A DNA stretch of 64,000 bases from a bacterium (lineage in GTDB: Bacteria > Cyanobacteriota > Vampirovibrionia > Obscuribacterales > Obscuribacteraceae). The stretch is from assembly GCA_016124935.1 (NCBI GenBank), contig WGMS01000028.1:1-64000 (forward strand), read 5' to 3'. Both the position numbers and the translations under genes were made by a program. Below the pieces are notes generated by a model. That model had not been told where the DNA came from and ran no database searches. It saw only the letters and a program-made list of their open reading frames with translations. This document shows positions 52,853 through 61,718 of the stretch, piece by piece; the first letter of the stretch is position 1; each line of letters begins with the position of its first letter.

Positions 52853-53695
52853 TTGAAGAAGAACAAAGTGCTACCAGCTCTTATCATGATCGCAGCGATT
52901 ATTTCGCTGGTATCATCGATAGTAACCAGCGGTAGCACCGCTTTTTGTCGGTCTTCCAACAATATTCCAAGACCTGCTCTCATGCTCTGGGCCTGGGAGT
53001 TGCCCCATCGAATCGATTTCATCGATGGGGAAAAAGACGAGATCGGGGTGGCATATCTGGCCCAGACTCTTGTGCTCACCGGTACCGAGTGGCGGCGCAT
53101 CCCGCGGCTCCAACCGCTGGTGGTGCCCGATGGTACCTATCTTGAGGCGGTGAGCAGAATTGAAGTCGACAGGAGACGAGGCACGGATTATTCTGACGCG
53201 CAGCTCGACGGTCTGGTTCGTTCCATAGTAGAAACCGCCGACAGACCCGGCGTCCGTTCTGTTCAGATCGATTTCGACTGTGTTCGTTCAAAACGCAGTT
53301 TCTACAAAACTCTGGTGAAGAGAATTCGCAACAGCCTTCCAGCCAGGACAGAGCTGACTATTACTTGCCTGGCTTCCTGGGTTGTGGGCGACTATTGGCT
53401 TGCCGACCTGAGAGAGGATGTCGATCAGCTGGTGCCTATGTTCTTTCGAATGGGGAATGGTAGACGAGCGGTCCTCTCCCACATAGGATCCGGTAGATCC
53501 CTGGCTTGCTCCGGTCCTTCTAATGATTCTAATGATTCTGTCGCTTTCGGTTTCAGTGTCGACGAAGTCGATGTGATCGAGAAATTCAAATCCGGAATTC
53601 CCAAGCAGTTTGCCGGGGATCGCAGATTCTATCTGTTCTCTCCTGGTCTATGGAATAAACGTTCACTGTCGAAAGTCAAAGAGGAGATTCTATGA
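52853..53695 (+). CDS. Secreted DUF3142-type protein
   Basis: 280 residues with a signal peptide-like start (MKKNKVLPALIMIAAIISLV). The mature part has WAWELPHRIDFIDGEKDEIG, VQIDFDC and LTITCLASWVVGDYWLADL, matching the DUF3142 family, which resembles glycoside-hydrolase TIM barrels but has no proven reaction. The start is TTG 52853; there is no clear ribosome site and ATG 52886 would shorten the signal. Translationally coupled to the next gene by an ATGA overlap. Confidence 0.7.
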   Translation: MKKNKVLPALIMIAAIISLVSSIVTSGSTAFCRSSNNIPRPALMLWAWELPHRIDFIDGEKDEIGVAYLAQTLVLTGTEWRRIPRLQPLVVPDGTYLEAVSRIEVDRRRGTDYSDAQLDGLVRSIVETADRPGVRSVQIDFDCVRSKRSFYKTLVKRIRNSLPARTELTITCLASWVVGDYWLADLREDVDQLVPMFFRMGNGRRAVLSHIGSGRSLACSGPSNDSNDSVAFGFSVDEVDVIEKFKSGIPKQFAGDRRFYLFSPGLWNKRSLSKVKEEIL

Positions 53696-55968
53696 AGAGG
53701 GTCGTGTCCGCCAGAGCTAAGCTCAAGAAAGCGATGGCTGCAGTTCTTACAACTGCGGTGATTGGTGGCTCGGTGTTTGGTATTGGGCAAGTAATAGCTT
53801 GCGGACCATTTTTCGAGGAGGCGGTCTTTCATCATGAGCTGCATCCGGATCTTCCTCTCAAGCTCTTTGCTGGAGGCAATCTCGGCATACTGCAGCCGGA
53901 TTATGCCAGATCCTACCTGGTGGTGGCATATCGACACTTGACCGGCAAAGCGGTTACGACAGAGATGAACAAACAGTTCACCCTCGTTTGGGATAGCCGA
54001 CTCTCTGCTTCTATGGACCCGGATTATCGTGACTTAACCGACACCTGGCTCAAGGCCCGCAAAGCGGTGGCGGAGACAAAGTTAGATCGGATAGAGACCT
54101 ACAAGTATGTCGACTACAGCGCCTTTCTGAATATCAATAGTGATGCTTTCCTGACCGCCTCTCAGACGCTCAAGAGTTATATCTCCAAATACGGCGCTAA
54201 AGACAAGCGAACGACGGACTGGGTTGCCGCCCAGGATCTGGTCTTCGCCGGCGGTGGCGACTCTTATAACAATAAAGTAAAGCCTGTGGCGCCGAATCCC
54301 TTGCCGGAGAGTGCTGATGCGGAGTTGCGTAGCGACAGGGAATATCAGATCGCCAGTTTTCATTTTTATGCCGGAGACTTCGATAAAGCGATAGCCGGGT
54401 TCAGAAAGATCAATGAAGATAAGCAGTCACGCTGGAATAAGCTCGCTCGTTATCTCATCGCCCGTAGTATCGCTCGCAAAGCCACCCTGGCAAAAGCGTC
54501 TTCGGAAGAACTTGCCGAAGCTCTCACAATCTTGAAAGAGATTAGAGAAAGTGATGAATCTAAAGATCTCCATGATGCAGCCGCTCGATTGATCTCTTTC
54601 ATCAGAGTAAGGACCGAACCAGTCGAAAGAGCCCGGGAGCTGATCGCCATATTAGAGGGTGATACCGCCGGAGCCGATTACAGAAACGCTCTTTCCGACT
54701 TGACCTGGGTCATGGACCGTTATGCGCCGTCCCGGGAAGATGATGATGGTGAGGAGTCGGCGACCAAATCCGAACCTAAGGAGAGTCCCCTCGATGACGA
54801 CCTCAGTCGCTGGGTTTTCAACTTCCAGGCAACTGATGCGGCCTCTGCCGATCTGGCTTTTAAAAGATGGGAGGCAGCCGACGAAGTCCACAGAGAGCCC
54901 TGGCTTCTCTCTTTGATCTCTAAATTGAAGGCGGATGATCCAAGGGTCGAAGCGGTGCTGGAAGCAGCAGCCAGAGTCAAGTCTGATTCCCCTGCTTATC
55001 CTACAGTGACTTTTCACCGGGTCCGCCTTCTGGAGACAAAAGATGAAAAGTCGGCTTACGCGGCGGTAGCCGAGATTCTTGGTAGTCTTGGCGAGAAGCT
55101 GCCGCCATCGGCTCGTAATTTGCTGAGTGATCAGAAACTCGGTCTTTGCAAGAGTTTCGATGAGTTCGCTTCTCTGGTCGAGGCGAGACCGGCTGAAATA
55201 GCCTGGGACAATGATGCTGCCGCTCTACCGGATGGGCAACTCGAAGATTATGAAAAGAAGCAGAGCTTCTCTGTTTATCCGCCGCGTTTTACCAATAGAG
55301 CGGCGATTTTGATAAACAAGAGACTGCCGCTGAGCGCCCTGGAGAAACTAGCAACTCATAAAAGTCTCGGTCAAGATCAGAGGTTGAACATCGTCCAGGC
55401 TGCCTGGACCCGGGCCGTGCTGCTAAAAGACGATAAGGCGGCAGACCGGTTGACCGCACAGCTGCTCGCTCTCAGACCGCAGCTCAAAAACGAGTTGACA
55501 GCCTATTCCACTGCCAAGAGTCCGGCGTTGAAGGACTTTCTCGCCATCGATATCATACTCAAGAATCCGGCCATGAGACCCTATGTCCGGGCCGGATTGC
55601 CGAGACAGTCAAAATTCGACGAGATCGACAGTTATCGTGACAACTGGTGGTGTGATGAGGAGCTCAAGGACGATAACGCAAGAATTTCTTGCCTGTCTGC
55701 CGCGGAGCAGACCCAGGGAGCAGAAGAGTACAAAAAACTGATAGCGATGGGAACCGCGCCCAATCTCCTGGTCGACAGAGTGATGGCATACTACGCGGTC
55801 GCACCCAGAGACCCTCGCCTGGCGGAAGCGCTTCACCTGGCGGTGCGCTCCACCAGATACGGCTGTACCAACGATAAGACCACGCAGTATTCTAAGAAAG
55901 CCTTCCAGGCATTGCACAAAGGCTTCCCCAAGAATCCCTGGACGGCGAAAACCCCTTACTGGTTCTAG
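53692..55968 (+). CDS. Large helical-repeat envelope protein, possible lipoprotein
   Basis: 758 residues. A basic start and hydrophobic segment (AMAAVLTTAVIGGSVFGIGQ) end in VIA-C at residue 37, a passable lipobox, followed by GPFFEEAVF. Residues about 210-340 contain TPR-like repeats (YQIASFHFYAGDFDKAIAGF, SSEELAEALTILKEIRES), with similar helical sequence to the end. Ribosome site AGAGGAG is five bases before the ATG. It overlaps the DUF3142 gene by four bases, and the two products probably act together in the envelope. Function unknown. Confidence 0.75.
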   Translation: MKRVVSARAKLKKAMAAVLTTAVIGGSVFGIGQVIACGPFFEEAVFHHELHPDLPLKLFAGGNLGILQPDYARSYLVVAYRHLTGKAVTTEMNKQFTLVWDSRLSASMDPDYRDLTDTWLKARKAVAETKLDRIETYKYVDYSAFLNINSDAFLTASQTLKSYISKYGAKDKRTTDWVAAQDLVFAGGGDSYNNKVKPVAPNPLPESADAELRSDREYQIASFHFYAGDFDKAIAGFRKINEDKQSRWNKLARYLIARSIARKATLAKASSEELAEALTILKEIRESDESKDLHDAAARLISFIRVRTEPVERARELIAILEGDTAGADYRNALSDLTWVMDRYAPSREDDDGEESATKSEPKESPLDDDLSRWVFNFQATDAASADLAFKRWEAADEVHREPWLLSLISKLKADDPRVEAVLEAAARVKSDSPAYPTVTFHRVRLLETKDEKSAYAAVAEILGSLGEKLPPSARNLLSDQKLGLCKSFDEFASLVEARPAEIAWDNDAAALPDGQLEDYEKKQSFSVYPPRFTNRAAILINKRLPLSALEKLATHKSLGQDQRLNIVQAAWTRAVLLKDDKAADRLTAQLLALRPQLKNELTAYSTAKSPALKDFLAIDIILKNPAMRPYVRAGLPRQSKFDEIDSYRDNWWCDEELKDDNARISCLSAAEQTQGAEEYKKLIAMGTAPNLLVDRVMAYYAVAPRDPRLAEALHLAVRSTRYGCTNDKTTQYSKKAFQALHKGFPKNPWTAKTPYWF

Positions 55969-55993
55969 AGTCCAGTCTGGAACGATCTGATAT

Positions 55994-57025
55994 TCAGCGA
56001 CCGCCTCTTCTCAGACCACCGCGACCGCCGCCCGCGCTCTGTCTGGCGCCGCCCATGTGGTCTCTAAATCCTCCGCCGGCGGAACGCTCCCTGTCATGAT
56101 TGCGTTCTTTGAATGAGGAAGCGCTAGCATCGCCGGCGTTGAACCTGCCTGTCGGATTGTCCTGGTAGTGCTGAGCTACGAAGGGATTGTTCCCGGAACT
56201 CCTTTGATTCTGCCAGCTCTCCCTTCTCTGGGGATTCTCTTTGAGTTGGTTCTGGTACCAGTTTTGCTGTTGCTGAATATTGCTCTGGTGTTGGCTATAG
56301 GCTGTCTGCATGTTGCTCTGCCGGGTCTGGTAGTGCTGTTGCGCTGCGGCCTGGCGCTGGGCTTGTTCATTTTGGTTGCTTGAGTATTTGTTGTAAGCAA
56401 CAGCCTTTTGATTGGGGGAAAGATCGTTTACGGTCATACGCTCCCCGTTATTGTAATAATACGGACCGCCGGCACCATAGTACATCGGGGTTCCATAGGG
56501 GGCGTCGTAATAGGACCTGTTAATCAGCCCTGTCACAGCCGCTCCGGTCATCGCGCCGAGACCGGCAGCTGCCGCTGTTCCCATGGCGCTGCTGCCGCCG
56601 CTACTGCTTGAACTCTGGTTCTGAACCTGTTCTTGAGGGGCCTGTTGATAATAAGGCTGAGGCGCGTACTGCGGTACCTGGGCCGGTGCCATATTAGCCG
56701 TTTGGGCCTGAAATCGATGCACCGCCTCGGTGAGATCGACGTTCTGACCGTTTTTGTCGGTGTACCAGAAGCCGCCACTGGAGCCTATGAAAATCTGTGC
56801 CGTGTCGCCGTTGACGCCTGCTCCGGGCAGGGGAGCGACCATCCCTTTAGGAGTGATTACCGAGGTGCCTCCGCCCGGGCCTTTGACTGCTTGCAGAGTA
56901 ACCATGGAGACCTGGGGTTCGGAGTTATCCTGGGCCAGAACCGGGCTGACCCCGGTGCCGAGGCTTAGCCCCGTGACAACCAGTGACGCGGTGAGTAGAA
57001 GTTTTGCTTTATTAGGAAAAGTCAT
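55994..57025 (-). CDS. Secreted Gln/Asn/Gly-rich low-complexity protein
   Basis: 343 residues. Signal peptide to about residue 31 (ending SPVLA-QDN). A short ordered segment (SSGGFWYTDKNGQNVDLTEA) is followed by Pro/Gln-rich and Gln/Asn-rich low-complexity stretches (QRQAAAQQHYQTRQSNMQTA), a Gly/Ala helix like a membrane-glycine zipper (AMGTAAAAGLGAMTGAAVTG), and a basic GRGGLRRGGR end. Surface or extracellular structural protein is likely. No family recognised. Confidence 0.7.
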   Translation of the reverse strand: MTFPNKAKLLLTASLVVTGLSLGTGVSPVLAQDNSEPQVSMVTLQAVKGPGGGTSVITPKGMVAPLPGAGVNGDTAQIFIGSSGGFWYTDKNGQNVDLTEAVHRFQAQTANMAPAQVPQYAPQPYYQQAPQEQVQNQSSSSSGGSSAMGTAAAAGLGAMTGAAVTGLINRSYYDAPYGTPMYYGAGGPYYYNNGERMTVNDLSPNQKAVAYNKYSSNQNEQAQRQAAAQQHYQTRQSNMQTAYSQHQSNIQQQQNWYQNQLKENPQRRESWQNQRSSGNNPFVAQHYQDNPTGRFNAGDASASSFKERNHDRERSAGGGFRDHMGGARQSAGGGRGGLRRGGR

Positions 57026-57109
57026 TTCCTGGTCCTCTTTGAGCTATTTACAGGCGGTGGTTCATTATATATGAAAGATGTGGGGATTTCCGATTTATAT
57101 AAATAAAGA

Positions 57110-57129
57110 GAGGTCCGGCAAAGGACCTC
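57110..57129 (-). terminator. Terminator hairpin after the 57186-57758 gene
   Basis: GAGGTCC / GGACCTC, 7-bp stem with a 6-base loop; on the minus strand it is followed by TCTTTATTTATAT. A second hairpin, TTTAGAC...GTCTAAA (57152-57175), stands between it and the gene. Confidence 0.65.
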
Positions 57130-57185
57130 CCTTGTAATCTTTATAAGTGGATTTAGACCGTCAGGACAGTCTAAACCAGGTTTCC

Positions 57186-57758
57186 TTACTTGCGAGGTCC
57201 GATGTCTACGCTCAATTTGTATTCACCGTCGGTAGCGCCTTTGGCACCGGCAACGCCGATGAGAATACTATAGGGGCTATTCACCGAAATGAAGTCGATT
57301 TTGCGAACTCCGTCATCGGCATTTTTAATTACTTTGCCGCCTCTCTTCGCGTAGATCGGATAGCTGGCTTCAGCCGAAATTGCTGAATCTACATTTGGTG
57401 GCACTGGCTGATTGCCGCCTGCTGATTGTCTGAGTGCGTAGAGATTGATTGTTTTTGATTTGTCGGAAGGCTCGAGCCGGATTTTTATCTGCTTGCCTGC
57501 CGGCAGAGTGGTTCTGTAGAACACATGGTTGCCGTCGAACATCTCGAATCGAGTGCCGGGGAAACAAGCCACAGAGCTTTTCTCCGCCCACTCGAGAGGG
57601 ATCTTTTTACCTGCTTTGATATTGCCGGTCACTTCTATGGCTTTCCCTTCTTCCACCTGGATGGGAGTGACGCCGGAGGCGCCTCCCTCAGCCATAGCGG
57701 CTCCAGGAGCCAGGGCAGTGCCGAGCAACAATGAAAGGACTAGAATGCCTCGAATCAT
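57186..57758 (-). CDS. Secreted unknown protein
   Basis: 190 residues with a clear signal peptide (MIRGILVLSLLLGTALAPGA, cleavage near AMA-EGG). Mature part is beta-rich (KAIEVTGNIKAGKKIPLEWA, YRTTLPAGKQIKIRLEPSD, YKLSVDIGPRK), like a carbohydrate-binding or PPC-type domain, but no motif settles it. Followed by tandem hairpins. Confidence 0.7.
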   Translation of the reverse strand: MIRGILVLSLLLGTALAPGAAMAEGGASGVTPIQVEEGKAIEVTGNIKAGKKIPLEWAEKSSVACFPGTRFEMFDGNHVFYRTTLPAGKQIKIRLEPSDKSKTINLYALRQSAGGNQPVPPNVDSAISAEASYPIYAKRGGKVIKNADDGVRKIDFISVNSPYSILIGVAGAKGATDGEYKLSVDIGPRK

Positions 57759-57840
57759 CTTTGCATGTTCCTCAAGTAAGTATGCCGTTTAATTGGATGA
57801 CCTATCACTATATTCCGTATGGCTGTCAAGTCATGGATTT

Positions 57841-57861
57841 CTAATGTTTGTGTTACATTAG
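57841..57861. repeat. Perfect inverted repeat before the 57758 gene
   Basis: CTAATGT-TTGTGTT-ACATTAG, 7-bp arms with a 7-base centre. It lies 12 bases upstream of a minus-strand TTGACA (57829-57824), so it may be an activator or repressor site for the gene starting at 57758, or a hairpin ending the gene that stops at 57893. Confidence 0.35.
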
Positions 57862-57892
57862 TAGTTGCAATGAGGCGCTTGTCAACAGGGCG

Positions 57893-58861
57893 TTAAAAGA
57901 AGTTCTCTCCGCACCAGAAATTGAGATAGTTGTCTGACTTGATACCGTTGGTGGTAACAGTTAGAGGAAGGGTGTCGGTGGAAATTCCCAGATCCGGAAC
58001 GGATATGACAAGGGTTTCTGTGTCCATCGCCTGCAGGACTTTCGCCTGGTTCGGTCCGACCATGACCAGGTTCTCTTCCGGCACCCTCGAGAAATAAGAG
58101 CCTCGAATTGTCACCTTGGCACCGGTATTACCTCCTTGAGGACTTATCGAAGTCAGATGCGGAGGTACATAGTCGGTCAGGATGCTGAGCTGATTGCTCA
58201 ATTTATCCATTACTTTTACCCTCAGCGTGACCGCATCTCCATCCAGTTTTTCCGGCGCTCTGACAGCCATCATGCTGTCTTTAATCGAGAGGATCAGTGA
58301 ATCCTGACCGTTTATTGTCACAGTCACTTTGTCTTTATCGACTCCGAAGCCCACGCCGTGAACCAGGAATTTCTGTCCTGGGGTGACTTTGGTGGCATTG
58401 AACAGGCTCAGTACCGAGGGCGCTCCCGTCAGAGTCCAGGCGAAATAGGCTCCTTCATCTCCTGCACCTTCTATGGATAACTGGCGCGGTCCATCGACGA
58501 AATATCCGGTGAGGTCGATGGATTTGGCGTGGGTCCTCAAAAAGGTGTGTTCATCGGCCAGGGTTTCGCTCTTTCCATCTTGATCCTTGGCGGATGGCCC
58601 TATAGATACCTTCACCCAACCAAATCCTGGCCGGTTGCCATAACCGTTATAGAGAGTCAACCAGGTGGGTGAGTTTTTGAAGTCATCCGGCACGGAAAGG
58701 GTCGCTGAGAAGCTCTCTTTCTCTCCTTTTGTCTGAGCGATATAAGCTTTTTCGCTGAGCATTTTGTGAGCGGTTGCCCATGCTGATTGCATACTGCAAA
58801 GAATCGCGCCCAGTACAAAAGCGATTCTGATTATGCCGAATTTTTTGGAAATGCCCTTCAT
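57893..58861 (-). CDS. Secreted IPT/TIG-domain protein
   Basis: 322 residues. Signal-type segment (GIIRIAFVLGAILCSMQSAW) followed by a first unit (about 30-140) and then two IPT/TIG immunoglobulin-like domains (SLFNATKVTPGQKFLVHGVG and HLTSISPQGGNTGAKVTIRG). The beta-sandwich units are used in cell-surface binding. ATG 58861 is taken, AAAGGA being 11 bases upstream; the longer frame to 58891 adds a non-signal start. Confidence 0.75.
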   Translation of the reverse strand: MKGISKKFGIIRIAFVLGAILCSMQSAWATAHKMLSEKAYIAQTKGEKESFSATLSVPDDFKNSPTWLTLYNGYGNRPGFGWVKVSIGPSAKDQDGKSETLADEHTFLRTHAKSIDLTGYFVDGPRQLSIEGAGDEGAYFAWTLTGAPSVLSLFNATKVTPGQKFLVHGVGFGVDKDKVTVTINGQDSLILSIKDSMMAVRAPEKLDGDAVTLRVKVMDKLSNQLSILTDYVPPHLTSISPQGGNTGAKVTIRGSYFSRVPEENLVMVGPNQAKVLQAMDTETLVISVPDLGISTDTLPLTVTTNGIKSDNYLNFWCGENFF

Positions 58862-58963
58862 TGTTGATAAATTCCTTTTACCGGCTGTCAAGACAACTTT
58901 CGATGTTCAAAGAAAGATAGCAGCTTGCAGAAGATACATCTACCTGTTTATAAGAGACGATTA

Positions 58964-60262
58964 TTAGCTTCGACTTCTGACGGTTTCGATCCAGTGGTTC
59001 AGGCTCTCTTGAAATTCGGTCATGTCCTGAAAGCGGAAGGCCGTATGCACGTTGAGAGCCTTATATAACAAGCGGTCGAAAAGGTCTGCTGCCTTCAGCT
59101 CCGGGCAGACTTCCGAAACGGGAATATGGGTCATCTCGGGATCGCAGTGGGCTGCCATGATCTCGGTTATTGTCTCGCCGATAAAAGGCACGACGCCAGA
59201 GACTACCTCATAGGTCATGATTCCGATCGAATAGACATCGGATTGTGCGGTCGGCTCTTCGCCGCGACATTGTTCGGGGCTCATGTAGAGAGGGGAACCG
59301 AGGGTGGTGCCGTGCATTGTGACATTAGCCGCTTTGTGGTGCTTGGCAAGCCCGAAGTCCAGTACTTTTACCGAGAGTGGTTGATTGATCTCTTTAGATA
59401 GCACCACATTGCCTGATTTTAGATCTCGGTGCACGATGCCTTTTTCATGGGCGTGCTTGAGAGCGTCGCTGACTTGAAAAAGAATGTCCCAGATCGTCTC
59501 CTCATCTACTATCGGTCCATGGATCTTGAGCACTTCCTGGAGACTTATTCCTTTGATCAATTCCATTACCAGAAAGATGTTGCCCTGATCCAGGCGGATG
59601 CAGTCTATGTAGTGAACAAGGCTTGGATGGCTCATTCTCTCCATCGCGTCTATTTCGAGATTGAATCTGACTACGTCCTCGAAGCTTTTGTTGCGGATTG
59701 TTTTGATCGCAACGGTGGCGTTGTCGGATAGGCGATTTGCTCTATATACAGTGGCATTAGCGCCTTTGCCTACTATGCCGTTTATGTTGTATTTATTCGC
59801 CAGAACCGCTCCCACCAGGGGGTCTCTCTGGGCTTCCTGTTTTTTGATAGAGGAGAGTTTCTGGTAGCGGCTCATCATACTCTCTTCTTCCGAGAGCTTT
59901 CGCAATTCGGCGTGAGAATCTTTGACCTCTTTGAGCCGACGCTGCTTTCTCTCTTTGATCTCTATTCTGGATATCTGACCTTCATCATCTGCCAGGGTTT
60001 CAGGGAAGGTCAGGGTCTCGAACCGATCAGAGGAAATGGCGTGCTTCTCACCCGGAAGGGTGAGCGACTGTGATTCGAAAATGCTGACTTCGCCGCTGAA
60101 CTCCGCCATCTTCTGCAAAGTAGATTGGGGAGAAAGCTTCCAGGTCCCCGACCCGTCAGCGCGCGAAGACTTGGGTACTCTATTCTCTTTGTCCTGATTC
60201 ATCCGACCGGTTGCGCCACCAAGATCTCGGTCGTCCGTCTCTTCGTTCGTATGATCAGACAT
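58964..60262 (-). CDS. Soluble Ser/Thr protein kinase
   Basis: 432 residues. About 150 residues of charged, low-complexity N-terminus with a coiled stretch (IEIKERKQRRLKEVKDSHAE) precede a complete kinase domain: VGKGANATVYRAN, Lys187, HRDLKSGN (Asp280), DFG Asp302 and GSPLYMSPEQ. Unlike the other three kinases in the window it has no membrane helix and ends at the kinase domain, so it is cytoplasmic. Start ATG 60262 has no strong ribosome site. It follows a secreted TPR protein gene by 36 bases. Confidence 0.92.
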   Translation of the reverse strand: MSDHTNEETDDRDLGGATGRMNQDKENRVPKSSRADGSGTWKLSPQSTLQKMAEFSGEVSIFESQSLTLPGEKHAISSDRFETLTFPETLADDEGQISRIEIKERKQRRLKEVKDSHAELRKLSEEESMMSRYQKLSSIKKQEAQRDPLVGAVLANKYNINGIVGKGANATVYRANRLSDNATVAIKTIRNKSFEDVVRFNLEIDAMERMSHPSLVHYIDCIRLDQGNIFLVMELIKGISLQEVLKIHGPIVDEETIWDILFQVSDALKHAHEKGIVHRDLKSGNVVLSKEINQPLSVKVLDFGLAKHHKAANVTMHGTTLGSPLYMSPEQCRGEEPTAQSDVYSIGIMTYEVVSGVVPFIGETITEIMAAHCDPEMTHIPVSEVCPELKAADLFDRLLYKALNVHTAFRFQDMTEFQESLNHWIETVRSRS

Positions 60263-60298
60263 AAGTTATTCTGGTAAAAGGGACCCCTTTTGATTGTC

Positions 60299-61558
60299 TC
60301 ACAGATTCGGAGTCTGTTCAGGGGCTCCGGCGGCGTCTTTAATCTTAATTCTGTCTTGCATGAGCCTGTCAAGAATATACTGGGATTGGAACATGCTTGT
60401 CTCTCCGACTTTGCAGTTGACCGTGCATTGAACAAAGGGGCGCTTCCCCGAATCAGCTTGAAAGTCGAAGGCTTTGCGGCTCCTCAGCGCTACTTCTATG
60501 GTCTCTTCCGGTTTGAACGCCCCTTTGAATTTCGCCCTGGCGTGGGCGCGGGAGCCATTTTCAAGCTTTTCGAAAATCGCCCGGAATTCCAGCGGTTTAT
60601 CAGATAGATCGATGCCGCTGACATTTTTGACCGTGATTGTAATCCTGGGGAAACAGGCACCATTTTCTTCTACGAATTCGGGGGAGGAGTCGACCACAAT
60701 CACTCTATGTATAGACTTGTCTTTCAAGAGACTCAGAGCCAGCCAGGCTTCTCTATTGCCACTGGATAAAGACCGTGCTTTTTCGTAGGTCGTTTCCGCT
60801 TTCTCGAAATCACCGGTCAGGACATAGACCCGACCGAGGGTTAGATAGGTCTGAATCAGAGCCGGATCCAGCTGCAGGGCTTTTTCCAGGTTGGTTTTCG
60901 CTTCATCCAGTCTATTGACCAGGGAGTAGACATCACCGAGGTAGCCGAGAGTAGAGGCTGTCTTTTCCAGATCGACTGCCTGTTCTGCTTCTTGAATTGC
61001 CCTGTCTATCGTGCCCATTTTTATATAGACTTCACTTAGCGCCAGATGTGGTGCGCTTCGCTCCGGAAAGATCTTGGCCGCTCCCTGATACCAGTCGAGA
61101 GATTCTTGGAAGCGCTTCAGTCGGCTGGCGACAAGACCGAGCCGCATGTGTACTACATAACTTTCCGGTTTGATGAGCTGAGCTTTTTTGAATTCTTCGT
61201 ATGCATCGAGGAGGCGCTCTTTGTTGCAGTAGATCATGCCTCGATAGATATGAGCGAGATGAAGCTGCGGATCTAGCTTGAGTGCTTTTCCTTCTTCGGT
61301 CAGCGCTTCAGAATATTTGCCCTGGGAGGCGTAGACGGCACCCAGTTCCTGGTGCGCTCTGGCGTTTTGAGGATCGGTGTTGATCAGCTCTTCGTAGATC
61401 TTCTTGGCTTTTTTATAGTGATGTTGCTCCCGCAATTGCATCGCCTCTTTGAATCTCTCTTCGGATGCCTCTGCTCCTGCCGTCAGGACTGTTTGGGCGA
61501 TGCTCGCCGTAAGAAGAGTGGCGGCTATTCTTCTGGTCCTGCAGGTTTGATCTTTCAA
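60299..61558 (-). CDS. Secreted TPR protein
   Basis: 419 residues. Signal-type start (RRIAATLLTASIAQTVLTAG) then about seven tetratricopeptide repeats (PQNARAHQELGAVYASQGKY, PQLHLAHIYRGMIYCNKERL, ALIQTYLTLGRVYVLTGDFE) up to residue 290, and a beta-type C-terminal domain (FPRITITVKNVSGIDLSDKP). The start is TTG 61558 with GGAAG upstream. Presumably binds proteins outside the membrane. The kinase gene follows it in the same direction. Confidence 0.8.
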   Translation of the reverse strand: MKDQTCRTRRIAATLLTASIAQTVLTAGAEASEERFKEAMQLREQHHYKKAKKIYEELINTDPQNARAHQELGAVYASQGKYSEALTEEGKALKLDPQLHLAHIYRGMIYCNKERLLDAYEEFKKAQLIKPESYVVHMRLGLVASRLKRFQESLDWYQGAAKIFPERSAPHLALSEVYIKMGTIDRAIQEAEQAVDLEKTASTLGYLGDVYSLVNRLDEAKTNLEKALQLDPALIQTYLTLGRVYVLTGDFEKAETTYEKARSLSSGNREAWLALSLLKDKSIHRVIVVDSSPEFVEENGACFPRITITVKNVSGIDLSDKPLEFRAIFEKLENGSRAHARAKFKGAFKPEETIEVALRSRKAFDFQADSGKRPFVQCTVNCKVGETSMFQSQYILDRLMQDRIKIKDAAGAPEQTPNL

Positions 61559-61718
61559 GGATTGTTCTTCCGGGGCTTCTGGTAAAGGAAAACAAGTCTC
61601 CTACTTTAGCATCTCGGTACTTTTTCATGCTTGTCAATAACAGGCTTTTGAAAAATTCTGCTCTATAATGCTGAGCTTCTTATTACAGGGACTTAGAGGG
61701 GGGTGAGAATAGATTAGA

